From: Arachnia rubra | GTDB lineage: Bacteria > Actinomycetota > Actinomycetes > Propionibacteriales > Propionibacteriaceae | Length of the DNA: 64,000 bases | Direction: 5' to 3' | NCBI RefSeq assembly: GCF_019973735.1 | Contig: NZ_AP024463.1 | Location: 3,224,001-3,288,000 of the forward strand | Shown here: positions 26,675 through 35,198 of the stretch, piece after piece | How the letters are laid out: each line of letters opens with the position of its first letter | Numbering within the stretch: position 1 is the first letter of the stretch | Made by a program: the position numbers and the translations under genes | Notes under the pieces: generated by a model | Told to the model about the DNA's origin: nothing | The model's input: only the letters and a program-made list of their open reading frames with translations | The model's database searches: none

Positions 26675-26818
26675 CAAAAAATTTCATCTTCAATCATCTA
26701 TTCTCAGCAGAATCAGTCGCCCCAGCCTCATCAACCAGCCGCTGGGACTGGTCGCGATTGAGCAGATAGCCGCAGATCAGTCAATGTCACATGTCAGTGA
26801 TCTCTCAGCTCCCGATAG

Positions 26819-27622
26819 TTACCCGCATTCAGGATATTCAGCTCCTTTCGAACTAGACAACATACTAATCAGTGATGTATGGTGACCTTGCTTACAGACG
26901 CGCCGCTCAATAATGGCACCTTCTGGTATGCGAAGAATCACTTTTTGTTCTGTGAGAAGTGTCGCCCATCCTTCACTGTTGCTGAGAACATACGCTTTTG
27001 CTGATGTGTTCTGGGTTGTGACCAGTTCGAGCGGCAACCACATTGAGCCAAATTGAGCGAGTACCGCGATAAGGATAGTTAGCGGAGGAATCATGGCGTA
27101 TCGCAACTGGCCGAGCGCGAGGCTTGATAACCCCTTTTGCACATTGAAAATATCTTTCCATGAATTTTTTACACGTTCTCGCTCTAGTTTTTCGCCAAGG
27201 AAACTTACGAAAGATATGACAAAAAGGATGATAGGAACAACCACTAATGCCGCTGCAATCCACATGAGGTTAGAAAATACCACGAGGAGCAAAATAATTC
27301 CACCGATAAGAGTTCCCCATCGCCTTCGACCCTTCTTATCTCCCCCAAGAAGCCGCCCCGCCAGTGATTTCTCAACCATGAGGAAGGATGAAGCAACCAT
27401 AGCCATTGCCGGCAAGATTGAGAAGAAGCTCCCCAGAAGCAGCGTCCTCACATCCAGATTTTCAATAAGAACCTGGGTCAATACCGGATCGCCGCCAGTG
27501 AATATGACGACTCTCAGCGACGCCACGACTATCGGCGCGACGGCCAGAATGATCCCGACGTCTAGCCAGCGCAGGCCCTTGTGGGTTTGGTTTGTTTCTG
27601 TGACTTCCTCGTCGGCTGCCAT
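26819..27622 (-). CDS. Hypothetical multipass membrane protein
   Basis: 267 residues, AAGGAG ribosome site. Five hydrophobic segments (about 20-40, 60-83, 103-122, 124-145 and 175-197) and a soluble C-terminal domain of about 60 residues with KVILRIPEGAIIERRVC. No family recognised. GC and codon use are lower than in neighbouring core genes, and it follows a tRNA gene, so it is probably acquired DNA. Confidence 0.6.
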   Translation of the reverse strand: MAADEEVTETNQTHKGLRWLDVGIILAVAPIVVASLRVVIFTGGDPVLTQVLIENLDVRTLLLGSFFSILPAMAMVASSFLMVEKSLAGRLLGGDKKGRRRWGTLIGGIILLLVVFSNLMWIAAALVVVPIILFVISFVSFLGEKLERERVKNSWKDIFNVQKGLSSLALGQLRYAMIPPLTILIAVLAQFGSMWLPLELVTTQNTSAKAYVLSNSEGWATLLTEQKVILRIPEGAIIERRVCKQGHHTSLISMLSSSKGAEYPECG

Positions 27623-28082
27623 GCTTGACCAACTCCTTGGTTAGCCCCATATGGGGTGGTTTGTGCTGTCCATGAAAGCTTCTCAAGCGTAGCGTACGGT
27701 ATGGCACTGCTGCGCAATGAGAACACTAAGGGCATTATTCACGGCTTTGGTTAAATGGGCCCTGACAAGGAGGTTCATATCTTTGCAAGATTCTGCTGAA
27801 TAACCCCTTGGACTCACGGGCGGATCGCAGCGAACAGCGAACTGGTCCTGATAGCGTCTCTATCAGATTTTCAAACCAAATGCTCAGCAGGTGACGCAGG
27901 TCATGCGGATTAGGCTATGACACGAACACCTGTGCATTAACTTTCCTCAAGGTAAACTGTCTTGAATGGGTAACGTATGTCCAGACTTGCTATAGAGAGG
28001 GTGACGTTCTGGGGTCACGGAACAAGACTGGGCCTTGGGGGATGTTCTCTACTTCTCGATGACCTCACGGAAAGGAGAGGCC
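27623..28082. other. Intergenic stretch with a dispersed repeat, no gene seen
   Basis: Low-GC gap of 460 bases. A short repeat unit lies at 27724-27770 (listed separately). The remainder must hold the promoters of the divergent genes on either side; GGAAAGGAG at 28071-28079 is the ribosome site for the gene at 28083. Confidence 0.5.
27724..27770. repeat. Dispersed short repeat (ACTAAGGG-TTATTCAC type)
   Basis: ACTAAGGGCATTATTCACGG ... GGCCCTGACAAGG. The opening block recurs at 38753 and the TGACAAGG end recurs at 23319, 38805 (inverted) and 54640 (inverted). Confidence 0.5.
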
Positions 28083-28654
28083 ATGAAAAATAGATTCATC
28101 AGGCAGATTCTAGCGCTGCTGCTGGGATTCAGCCTGTTCCTGGTGCCAGCTACTGCCAGCGCAGATGAGGGGACCAGCCAGTCGGAGGAACAGGCGGGGT
28201 TCACCGACGCCCAAGTGGTTGAGCTTGAGCAGTACCTGAACACCTTGTTTGCTGAAGTGGTGGTCAAGGACGAACAGACCGGCCAGCTGCACATTGATTA
28301 CGACGCCGCCAAGCGGCTGTATCCTGATCGGGACCTGTCCGTCCTGTCGATACCCGCCAGTCAGCTCGACACATCGAGTCACAACGGCGCCGGGCCACTT
28401 GACCTGAAGGATTACGCCTGGTGCGTGGTCAAAGGGGCTATCCCTTTTATCGGACTGCTTGACGTCAATTGGGGCCTATCCGCATGTGGGTCCGTCAGCA
28501 GAACTGGGGAGCTCTTTCTAGGTACCTAGGTAAAGAGATCCCCAAGCGCGCCGCCAAGATCGGCATCAAAGATGCCCTTGCACTGAGCCCATGGGGAGTT
28601 GCAGGTAAACTGGCAGCATCCGCAGTGGGTTGTGCCATTTGGCAAGGATGGTGA
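28083..28654 (+). CDS. Secreted hypothetical protein with hydrophobic C-terminal helix, frameshifted
   Basis: ATG 28083 after GGAAAGGAG. A signal peptide (to ATASADE) is followed by an acidic region and a segment IPFIGLLDVNWG. There the frame ends in a stop at 28529, while a second frame carries on with PIRMWVRQQNWGALSRYLG and ends KLAASAVGCAIWQGW at 28654. Adding one G to the GGGG run at 28471-28474 fuses the two into one protein of about 190 residues. The tail is a helix of the kind found in exported, membrane-active proteins. Unknown family; paired with a small membrane protein downstream. Confidence 0.6.
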
Positions 28655-28661
28655 TTCCATT

Positions 28662-28922
28662 TTGAAGAAGCAAGAACCTGGTCAAAAGTGGAAGCTTTGG
28701 GATGGTTCCCTCAAAGGTCATCTGCGCTTCTACAGGCCCTCGGCAACTAACTACGTCGTCCGTGGGGTTGGCACATTCGCAATCATTGCCATCATGTTCC
28801 CGCGCTCCCGTTTCCTCGGAGCAATCCTGATGGGATTGGGCTATGTGGTCGCAGAGTTCCTCTCCTACCAGATTGCCCTGGCCATCTACCGCCGACGACT
28901 CAAGAAGAAATACCACCGATGA
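28662..28922 (+). CDS. Small membrane protein downstream of the secreted protein
   Basis: About 86 residues from TTG 28662, with AAGG some 12 bases ahead; a start further upstream in the same frame is possible. A soluble N-terminus (LWDGSLKGHLRFYRPS) is followed by two helices (YVVRGVGTFAIIAIMF, FLGAILMGLGYVVAEFLS) and a basic tail RRRLKKKYHR. It begins 8 bases after the preceding gene, so they are probably one operon; an immunity or export partner is conceivable. Confidence 0.5.
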   Translation: MKKQEPGQKWKLWDGSLKGHLRFYRPSATNYVVRGVGTFAIIAIMFPRSRFLGAILMGLGYVVAEFLSYQIALAIYRRRLKKKYHR

Positions 28923-29070
28923 CACCGTAAGCCTCACGGGCGCAGCAGCTGCCTACGATCTCATGTGTCACGACCCATGAATTACGGTCCAAAACCTCAC
29001 CTCACCACTTCAACCTTATGCCATTTATAAGTATGTAGACTTTTAAGTAGCATCCAGCCAGGCTAGGGAC

Positions 29071-29292
29071 GTGACTCAGGGCGATCTCCAACGAACGGTG
29101 GGCGCGAATCTGCGCGCCTGGAGATTGAAACGTGGCCTGAGTCAAGAGGAGTTCGCTGAGATATTTGATTTTCACCGCACTTACATGGGAGGCATCGAGC
29201 GCGGTGAACGGAACCTCTCTTTGAAGAGTTTGGAACGCATCGCCGAGGTACTAAAAGTGGATCCCAGGGAGTTGCTAGACCCAACGAGGTGA
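29071..29292 (+). CDS. XRE-family helix-turn-helix regulator
   Basis: 73 residues from GTG 29071. The whole protein is one HTH_3 domain: LRAWRLKRGLSQEEFAEIF, then YMGGIERGERNLSLKSLERIAEVLKV. Its size and sequence resemble controller (C) proteins of restriction-modification systems, but no methylase or endonuclease gene is nearby. It may be a leftover regulator from a mobile element. Confidence 0.8.
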   Translation: MTQGDLQRTVGANLRAWRLKRGLSQEEFAEIFDFHRTYMGGIERGERNLSLKSLERIAEVLKVDPRELLDPTR

Positions 29293-29341
29293 GCAGCCCG
29301 TTCGAGCTCCATCCTTCGCGCCGGGCCCGAACTGCTTGTGG

Positions 29342-29790
29342 CTAGGCCATTCTTAGCGAAGTGCTGAGGGTGGCGGGACTAGCTAGCTGGTGGGGGGTGT
29401 AGGAGAAGCCCAACCACCCCTGGAGTTCCTTGATCGTACGGTCTCCCTCAACAAGGGATACATAGGAGGTGTTCCCAAACCACACCTGAAGATATTCGAT
29501 GGTTTGTGGGCCCATGATGCCGTCGACGGTAAGCCCGTAACCCGACTGATTCATATGCTTTTGAAAGGCTTGGATGGTGGTGGAGCCGGACGCGTCGCTC
29601 CATTCCCAGCCAAACGATCGACTTTCATGGCGGGATCGCCCATGTGATCAGGCGAGCTCGTCATCCAGACGTTGTCATCCATCTCCATGCGGCTGGCCAT
29701 ATGAATCTCACGACGGGCCTCGGACCACACCTCGCTGAGCACTGGGACCAAGCGGTGCGACCAGGTGCGTTCAAGGTTGATGTCGGTCAT
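29342..29790 (-). CDS. Protein with C-terminal peptidoglycan-binding-like repeats, frameshifted
   Basis: A frame from ATG 29790 (MTDINLERTWSHRLVPVLSEV) runs to a stop at 29551; a second frame carries STTIQAFQKHMN, GLTVDGIMGPQTIEYLQ and RTIKELQGWLG to a stop at 29342, a pattern of PG_binding_1 modules. One added base in the TTT run at 29623-29625 (plus strand) joins them as ...DPAMKSRSFGWEWSDASGS..., about 148 residues. The C-terminal modules suggest a small wall-binding protein or a fragment of a phage-type lysin. The N-terminal half is unknown. Confidence 0.5.
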
Positions 29791-29914
29791 GGCAACTCCT
29801 TTCGTTGATCACATGTGCGACACGCATATTGTGCAGTAGTACCAGCACAGGCGGTGGTGTGGGGCAGATGCACCCAAACCGCCGTCTGCTGGTCTATGCA
29901 GAGAAGGTTAACGA

Positions 29915-30151
29915 ATGCCCACCAAGGAACCAGAGCTCAAAGCGCTTAAAGTGCGCAACGTATCGGTCAGATTGCCGGAAGATATCTTCGAGACGCTCGT
30001 GTCGGTTGCCCGCGTCGACGGCGAGACGATGGGTGAAGTCATCCGCAAGGCCATCAACAGTTATGCGGCTGACAGAAAATCCTCAGAAGACTGGGCTGAG
30101 AAGGTTCACGAACTTCAGCGACAGTTGAAGGCTGTGCTTCCACATGTCTGA
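29915..30151 (+). CDS. Ribbon-helix-helix DNA-binding protein (antitoxin-like)
   Basis: 78 residues; AGAAGG site before ATG. The core VRNVSVRLPEDIFETLVSVARVDGETMGEVIRKAI matches RHH/CopG-type domains that bind DNA as dimers and often serve as antitoxins. No toxin gene follows; the next gene is the convergent GH81 gene 17 bases away. An orphan regulator, with lower GC than the operon beside it. Confidence 0.7.
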   Translation: MPTKEPELKALKVRNVSVRLPEDIFETLVSVARVDGETMGEVIRKAINSYAADRKSSEDWAEKVHELQRQLKAVLPHV

Positions 30152-30168
30152 GTGGAGTGAACCGGGAC

Positions 30169-32139
30169 TCAGGCCTTCAGCGAGTACAGCCAGGCCAGCA
30201 GGAGGGAACGTGTGAAGCCATCGTCGGAAGGAACTTCGTCCACCAGGGTGAGTGCCTTCGCGCGAGCCTCCTCGCCGGCCAGGGCTGAGTAGGCCAGCAG
30301 GATGTCGCCGTAGGTGCGGGAGAACGTGTCAGCCGTCAGGGCGTTGTCGATGTTGGTCGCGACCCGGTCCGGGTCCCTGCCCAGATAGGTGGACGCCGGG
30401 GTCACGGGGAGGACCTGGATGGCCAGTCCGGCCTCCGGGTCGGGCGAGAACCAGGTGGCAAAGTCTCGTTTGCCACCGAAGTTGAGGGGCAGGTAGCTGT
30501 ACTCCAGCGGCGCGTACAGCGGATCGCTCTTGTTGAAATTCAACCAGTACGCCAGGGCCGCGTTGGCCTCATTGGACTGCATCCAGGTGCCCTGATCCGC
30601 CATGGCCTGGTCGCCGCTGACTTCACCCCACAGCCGCAGACCCACCCAGGCCGCCACGGCCTCACTGGTGGACTCCTGGTTGTTGGCATCAGCGAACGGG
30701 GAGGTCCCGGAGGCCCACGAATGGGAGGCATAGGCGTCATAGACACGCAGAGCCGGGAACCGGTCCGAGGCCACAGGACGGGCGATGTCAGAGGACAGCA
30801 GAGTCATCACCGGCGCCATCTCGGAGACCAGATTGGGATCGTCCATTGCGACGAGGGCAGCGGCATACAGGAAATAGCCGTAGTGGAAATGATGATCGTT
30901 GAACTCGTCGCTGCCGAAGGTCGCCACCAGCCCGACCACACCATGATTGTTCTGGTCGTAGAAGAAGCAGCGGGCCGCCCCAGGCGTGGCGCATCCCGCC
31001 GGGTTCGTCCAGGTCCGCATCTCGGGCACCAGACGGTTGCGGACCGTCGCAGCCAGGTCATCGCGGCCGAGGGTCTTCGCCAGCTGCAGGAGCTGGGCAT
31101 CCCTCGCGAGGGCCTTCCCTGCGAAATAGGTGTCCGCGGGGTAGGCGGGAAGATGCTGGACGTCCGTTTCAAGATGCGTGATGAGGTTCGCGCGACCGGC
31201 CTCGTCCAGCTTCCCCAGGTCGTAGGTTGCCGGCGCCGGCAGCTTCGGCGCCCCCCAGGTGACCGACGACCTCAGGCACGCCTTGAGCTCGCCATAGACG
31301 CTCTTGAAAGTGCCCAGGCGGCAGTCCTGGTCGGTGTCCGACTCCGTCTGATGGGGCATGGTGGCCACCAGGGTGGGGGCTCCGTCGGCGGTCTGCCACG
31401 TGATGGTCGTGAAGGTCTTCTCATCGTCGACCTGCCACGACAGGGCGGACCCCGTCACCGGATGGACCTGGCCGAGCACCTCGGCCTTCGATGCCCCGTC
31501 GGGGATCGCGACCCAGGTCACGGACTGCCCCTCCGCGATCTGGGTGGCGCCAGAACCGGACTCGGGCACCATGCCGAAATGCTCGGGCAGCGAAGAGGTC
31601 TCCAGCGTCACCGCACTCGACGCGGTGAATGTGACCTGGGGTGACCCCTGGGCCAGCGTGACGCGCCCCACGGGACCGTCCGCACCTCGCGCCTCGACGA
31701 CGACAGTGGCCGTGTCATAGGCCACCACCTGCCAGCCTGTGATCCCGGGCACGGTGACGGATACCTCCGGCCGGTGCCCGCCGAACAAGGTCTTCTCGGT
31801 GGACTGCACCTCTGGCAGCCCAAAATTGAACCCGGTGGCCGTCAGCTGGAAGCTCAGCGGCAGGGGATAGACCGGCAGGGGCTCCGGCCCGAAGACCAGA
31901 CCAGAGAACCACCGGTTGGTCGGGGGGTTGAGCCCCTCTGCGAGGCGTTCGGGTTTGAGATCCTTGCCTGGGTTTTGAGCCACCACATTGAGGGCTGCCG
32001 CCTCACCGGGCAGCTCACGCGGCCGGGTTGGGTCAGGCAATGACGGACGATCAGGCTGGATCCGGGGAACGCTGCCTGGCAGCAACACGACGGCCACCAG
32101 GCAGACAGTCCCCAGCAGGAGGCTGAAGGCCCGCCTCAA
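30169..32139 (-). CDS. GH81-family endo-beta-1,3-glucanase, exported
   Basis: 656 residues. Hydrolyses internal beta-1,3-glucan bonds. An N-terminal hydrophobic segment (RRAFSLLLGTVCLVAVVLL) exports or anchors the protein. A beta-sandwich domain spans roughly 50-290. The catalytic domain shows the GH81 hallmarks FNDHHFHYGYFLYAAA (Asp near 415) and WASGTSPFADANNQESTSEA, with the paired Glu at about 489 and 493. Its start overlaps the stop of the HlyD-like gene (ATGA). By analogy with the hydrolase in cellulose operons (BcsZ), it may edit or release the polymer made by the upstream synthase, which would make that polymer a beta-1,3-glucan. Confidence 0.9.
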   Translation of the reverse strand: MRRAFSLLLGTVCLVAVVLLPGSVPRIQPDRPSLPDPTRPRELPGEAAALNVVAQNPGKDLKPERLAEGLNPPTNRWFSGLVFGPEPLPVYPLPLSFQLTATGFNFGLPEVQSTEKTLFGGHRPEVSVTVPGITGWQVVAYDTATVVVEARGADGPVGRVTLAQGSPQVTFTASSAVTLETSSLPEHFGMVPESGSGATQIAEGQSVTWVAIPDGASKAEVLGQVHPVTGSALSWQVDDEKTFTTITWQTADGAPTLVATMPHQTESDTDQDCRLGTFKSVYGELKACLRSSVTWGAPKLPAPATYDLGKLDEAGRANLITHLETDVQHLPAYPADTYFAGKALARDAQLLQLAKTLGRDDLAATVRNRLVPEMRTWTNPAGCATPGAARCFFYDQNNHGVVGLVATFGSDEFNDHHFHYGYFLYAAALVAMDDPNLVSEMAPVMTLLSSDIARPVASDRFPALRVYDAYASHSWASGTSPFADANNQESTSEAVAAWVGLRLWGEVSGDQAMADQGTWMQSNEANAALAYWLNFNKSDPLYAPLEYSYLPLNFGGKRDFATWFSPDPEAGLAIQVLPVTPASTYLGRDPDRVATNIDNALTADTFSRTYGDILLAYSALAGEEARAKALTLVDEVPSDDGFTRSLLLAWLYSLKA

Positions 32140-32879
32140 CGCAGACCAATCTTCAACAGGAAGTCGTAGACAGCCTGCGTAGGACCAGCCAACGGACCGT
32201 CGTCGCGCAGCGTCATGATCGCGGTGACGGGCGTGCCACGCCGGGTGAGCAGCATGAGGTCCTCTGCCTGCAGAGCATCGCTGGAGACCGTCACCTCGGT
32301 GACGGTGTTACTGGTGGCTGAATCTGTGGCGATGTTGACGCTCATCACTTGCCCCTCCACAAGTTGGCCATTCGGTAGATGGATGGTCACTTTCCCGTTC
32401 GGTTCAATTCTTCCATAGTCCGAGGGATTGAGCTGGAACCTCGCCACCACGGTCTTGTTCGCGCTGGAGACGATCTCAGCCAGGGACTCAGCGCTGTTGA
32501 CGTAGCTTCCCTGGACGGCCGTGAAGCTGTCCAGGTAGCCAGCGATGGTGGCGAAGAAGGTGATGGTGCCGTCCTCCAGGCTGATCTTGTATCCCTCGGT
32601 GCTGTTGGGTTGCGTGCCCTGGCTGGCCATGTCCTTCAGGTTGGCGCTGGTGATGGTGAAGAGCTCCTCACCAGCTGACACGTATTCGCCAGGATTGTGG
32701 TTCTGCTTTGTGACCAGACCCCCGTAAGGCGAGGCTATCACCGTGCGGGGAGCCTCGACGTGGGCCGTGATGCTGGCCACCTGATTCTGCCGCTGGTTGA
32801 ACAACACGGTCAGCAGCCCGAGGATGAGAACGACGACAATGAGGCCGCCGAGGAGCTTGAGACGATTGAGGAAGGACAC
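32136..32879 (-). CDS. HlyD-like membrane-anchored adaptor (biotin-lipoyl type) of the glucan operon
   Basis: 247 residues. One N-terminal helix (LKLLGGLIVVVLILGLLTVLF), then an extracellular part with two lipoyl-like half motifs (VIASPYGGLVTKQNHNPGEYV and FFATIAGYLDSFTAVQGSYV) and a beta-barrel region, as in membrane-fusion proteins. It starts 3 bases after the synthase stop and overlaps the GH81 gene. In Gram-negative polysaccharide machines such proteins (Alg44, BcsB-like roles) accept the chain outside the membrane; here the same duty is inferred. Confidence 0.8.
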   Translation of the reverse strand: MSFLNRLKLLGGLIVVVLILGLLTVLFNQRQNQVASITAHVEAPRTVIASPYGGLVTKQNHNPGEYVSAGEELFTITSANLKDMASQGTQPNSTEGYKISLEDGTITFFATIAGYLDSFTAVQGSYVNSAESLAEIVSSANKTVVARFQLNPSDYGRIEPNGKVTIHLPNGQLVEGQVMSVNIATDSATSNTVTEVTVSSDALQAEDLMLLTRRGTPVTAIMTLRDDGPLAGPTQAVYDFLLKIGLR

Positions 32880-32882
32880 GGG

Positions 32883-34733
32883 TTAACCCTTTCGGTCATA
32901 AAGCTCGGGTAGGGCGGCAAGGGAGTCCTTGGCGGCTTGGGCACCCAGGATGGCCTCGGCGGTCAGGGGCTCAGTCGTCTGCTTGTCGGCCAGGGCGGAT
33001 GTCCTCCGCGAGGACGCCAGCTCCGGTTCCATGCCGTGTTTGGGACGCGACGGATCCCCGCCACGTTTGCTGTTCCTCTTCTTCTGGCGATTCTCCAGGA
33101 AAGCAGTCACGACGAATGCCCCGAGGAAGAAGGCATTCAGGACGCACCAGAAGGTGGCGATATTGACGTGCCCCATCAGGTAGTCCCGGTAGATCGACAT
33201 GATAGAGGTGCCGACCATGAGCACGAATGCCCACACCTGCACCATGATGAAGTTGAAGGCCGACGTCCTGCCGCCCGTGGTTCCCGTGGCAGACCACTTC
33301 GTGTCCACCTTGAGCAGGGCATTGAAGAATGCCTTGATGTAGATGGGGAAGGAGTTGGCGGCCAGCAGAAGGACCTCCCAGCGGAAAGTGCCTGCGATCA
33401 CCGCAGCCAGCACGATCTGCATGACGTAGAAACCGGGATAGAACAACGCCCACTCGTACCATTTCACCGCCAAGGTCATGGGCCGCAGGTCGAAGAACAC
33501 CTCCATGACCGGAACCAGCATGAGGAGGCCCGGCGCTATACCCGTGAAATAGAACGTGCATGTGACGAAATACATGAGCCGCTGGTCCATGTGGAGACGA
33601 CGGCGCGGGCTGAGCGGGTTGTGCGTGAACAGGATCTCAAAGCCACCGGTGGCCCAGCGGAGCTGCTGCTTGCTGTAGGCCTCGATGGTGTCGGGGGTCT
33701 CACCGATGGCAAGCTCCTTGGGCTGGAAGATCGACCGCCAGCCGCGTTCATGCATGAGGATCGAGGTCCAGATGTCCTCCGACTTGGACTGCGTGTAGAT
33801 CCCGCCGACGTCCTTGACCGCGGCACGGCGGAACAGCACGTTGGTGCCGACGCAGAAGGCAGCATTGAATTCATTGCGCCCAGGCTGGATAAACCGGTAG
33901 AAAACCATCTGGATAAAGCCAGCGCCCCGGGAGACAATGTTATTGAGATTGCCATATACCTGAGGCGCCTGGACGAATGCCACATTCGGATCCTCCATGA
34001 ACGGTATCGTCTCGTAGAGGAATTCGGGCCTGGCAACAAAATCAGCATCAAAGATAACGAAGAACTCGGATTTGGCTAAAGATAATGCGTTGTTGACATT
34101 GCCCGCCTTGGCGCCAGAGCTGCCGAGTCGCCGCACATAGTTACAGCCGAGGGTCTTGGCCAGCTCGCGCACCTCGTCCGAATCCCCATCATCCAGAATC
34201 CAGGTGGTGTGGAGGCCCTGCATCGCCATGGCCGCTTTGACCGTGGTCGTGATGACGTCCAGCGACTCACCGTAGACCGTGATGAGGACGTCCACATCGA
34301 TCTGGCGGCCATTCAGGTACATCGGCCACTTTGTGGGATCGTCGCTGACATCCAGCTGATAGTTGGCCTCTGGGTCGAACAGCCTCGCCTGGGCGGCCTG
34401 GAACCTGTAGTTGGGCTGGCGCCCGTAGCCCGAGAGCATCGTCCACAGGGCCATGGAGGCCTGGAAGATGAGGATCAGCTCGCATGTGATGACGATGAGC
34501 CAGGGGATGAGATCGCCCCGGAAGTTCGGGTTGAGGAGGAAGCCCGCGTAGGCCAGCACCCCGATTGAGGCGAGCACGGCAACCAGGAGCAGAGTGGGGG
34601 AATAACGGCCTGATATCGAGGCTCGGCGTTCCTCGGGATCAATGCCGTCAACGAGCGCGAGTTCGGTATTGGCGTTGACGGCTGACAGGTCAACCTTCGA
34701 GCGACGTCGCCGAGACCGGCGTGACGATGACAC
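32883..34733 (-). CDS. Processive GT2 polysaccharide synthase (cellulose/curdlan synthase-like)
   Basis: 616 residues from GTG 34733 (GAGG site). A basic N-terminus leads to two helices, then a cytoplasmic GT-A domain with the full processive set: DDGD (about 181), DAD (229-231), ED (319-320) and QQLRW (356-360). Four or five helices after it form the translocation channel. It should polymerise a UDP- or other nucleotide-sugar and thread the chain across the membrane. No PilZ domain is seen, so c-di-GMP control is unlikely. Partners in the same transcript are an HlyD-like adaptor and a GH81 beta-1,3-glucanase, which point to a beta-1,3-glucan product. Confidence 0.9.
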   Translation of the reverse strand: MSSSRRSRRRRSKVDLSAVNANTELALVDGIDPEERRASISGRYSPTLLLVAVLASIGVLAYAGFLLNPNFRGDLIPWLIVITCELILIFQASMALWTMLSGYGRQPNYRFQAAQARLFDPEANYQLDVSDDPTKWPMYLNGRQIDVDVLITVYGESLDVITTTVKAAMAMQGLHTTWILDDGDSDEVRELAKTLGCNYVRRLGSSGAKAGNVNNALSLAKSEFFVIFDADFVARPEFLYETIPFMEDPNVAFVQAPQVYGNLNNIVSRGAGFIQMVFYRFIQPGRNEFNAAFCVGTNVLFRRAAVKDVGGIYTQSKSEDIWTSILMHERGWRSIFQPKELAIGETPDTIEAYSKQQLRWATGGFEILFTHNPLSPRRRLHMDQRLMYFVTCTFYFTGIAPGLLMLVPVMEVFFDLRPMTLAVKWYEWALFYPGFYVMQIVLAAVIAGTFRWEVLLLAANSFPIYIKAFFNALLKVDTKWSATGTTGGRTSAFNFIMVQVWAFVLMVGTSIMSIYRDYLMGHVNIATFWCVLNAFFLGAFVVTAFLENRQKKRNSKRGGDPSRPKHGMEPELASSRRTSALADKQTTEPLTAEAILGAQAAKDSLAALPELYDRKG

Positions 34734-34804
34734 ATGACCTCCTATCGGAGTTCTTTCGGCTACTACGCCGAATGGGGACCAGTTGAGTTGATTGAAGACA
34801 AAAG

Positions 34805-34820
34805 GTTAACCACTGTTAAC
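34805..34820. promoter_or_regulatory. Paired GTTAAC palindrome upstream of the glucan operon
   Basis: Two GTTAAC palindromes 10 bases apart (one helical turn), 72 bases before the synthase start codon. Form and position suit an operator; the binding protein is not in this window as far as I can tell. Confidence 0.45.
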
Positions 34821-35038
34821 TTCCGCCTGTGGGAACACTATATGTTGGAGAGGGTCGAACTTGCGATAAAACCCGTGTCATCCTTTATCTGTGGCGTGAC
34901 GCCGGCAGAGGTCGAGGAGCCAGCGCGTTCCGGGGATGACGCCCGAGGCGCCCTCCGCGACCAACCGGCTGCAGAGGCATCGTCGATACACGGTTCCAGT
35001 GGGCCTTCCCACACCTCACCACGACGCACCGGAACCGG

Positions 35039-35120
35039 GAGGCTTATCCACGGACAGTCGACGAGGTCACGGCCCCCTTGCCGACGCCAGCATGTCATGA
35101 GCTATGAACAAGCTTCCGGA
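35039..35120. repeat. Dispersed repeat, copy 2 (partner at 17081-17160)
   Basis: Shares GGCTTAT-C-CGG, GTCGACGAGGTC, CCCCTTG and CATGAGCTATGAA in the same order and spacing as copy 1, with substitutions. Found between two unrelated genes. Confidence 0.6.
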
Positions 35121-35198
35121 AGTCGTTTATTTAATTGGCGGCAGGATCTCCAGGCGTGGCACATTGCCGTCCGAGTAGTGATAAGTCAAAGTCAGACA

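Larger units (their letters stand above)
34736..35198. other. Divergent control region and repeat, no gene seen
   Basis: 460 bases between the synthase and the MBL gene. It contains GTTAAC-CACT-GTTAAC at 34805-34820, a likely regulator site for the synthase operon, and a dispersed repeat at 35039-35120. A frame is open through it, but its translation has no family likeness and no ribosome site. Confidence 0.55.

Noticed and set aside
34734..35198. N-terminal extension of the MBL-fold protein back to 34734
   Set aside because: The added 155 residues have no domain, cross a dispersed repeat and would start inside the control region of the glucan operon.
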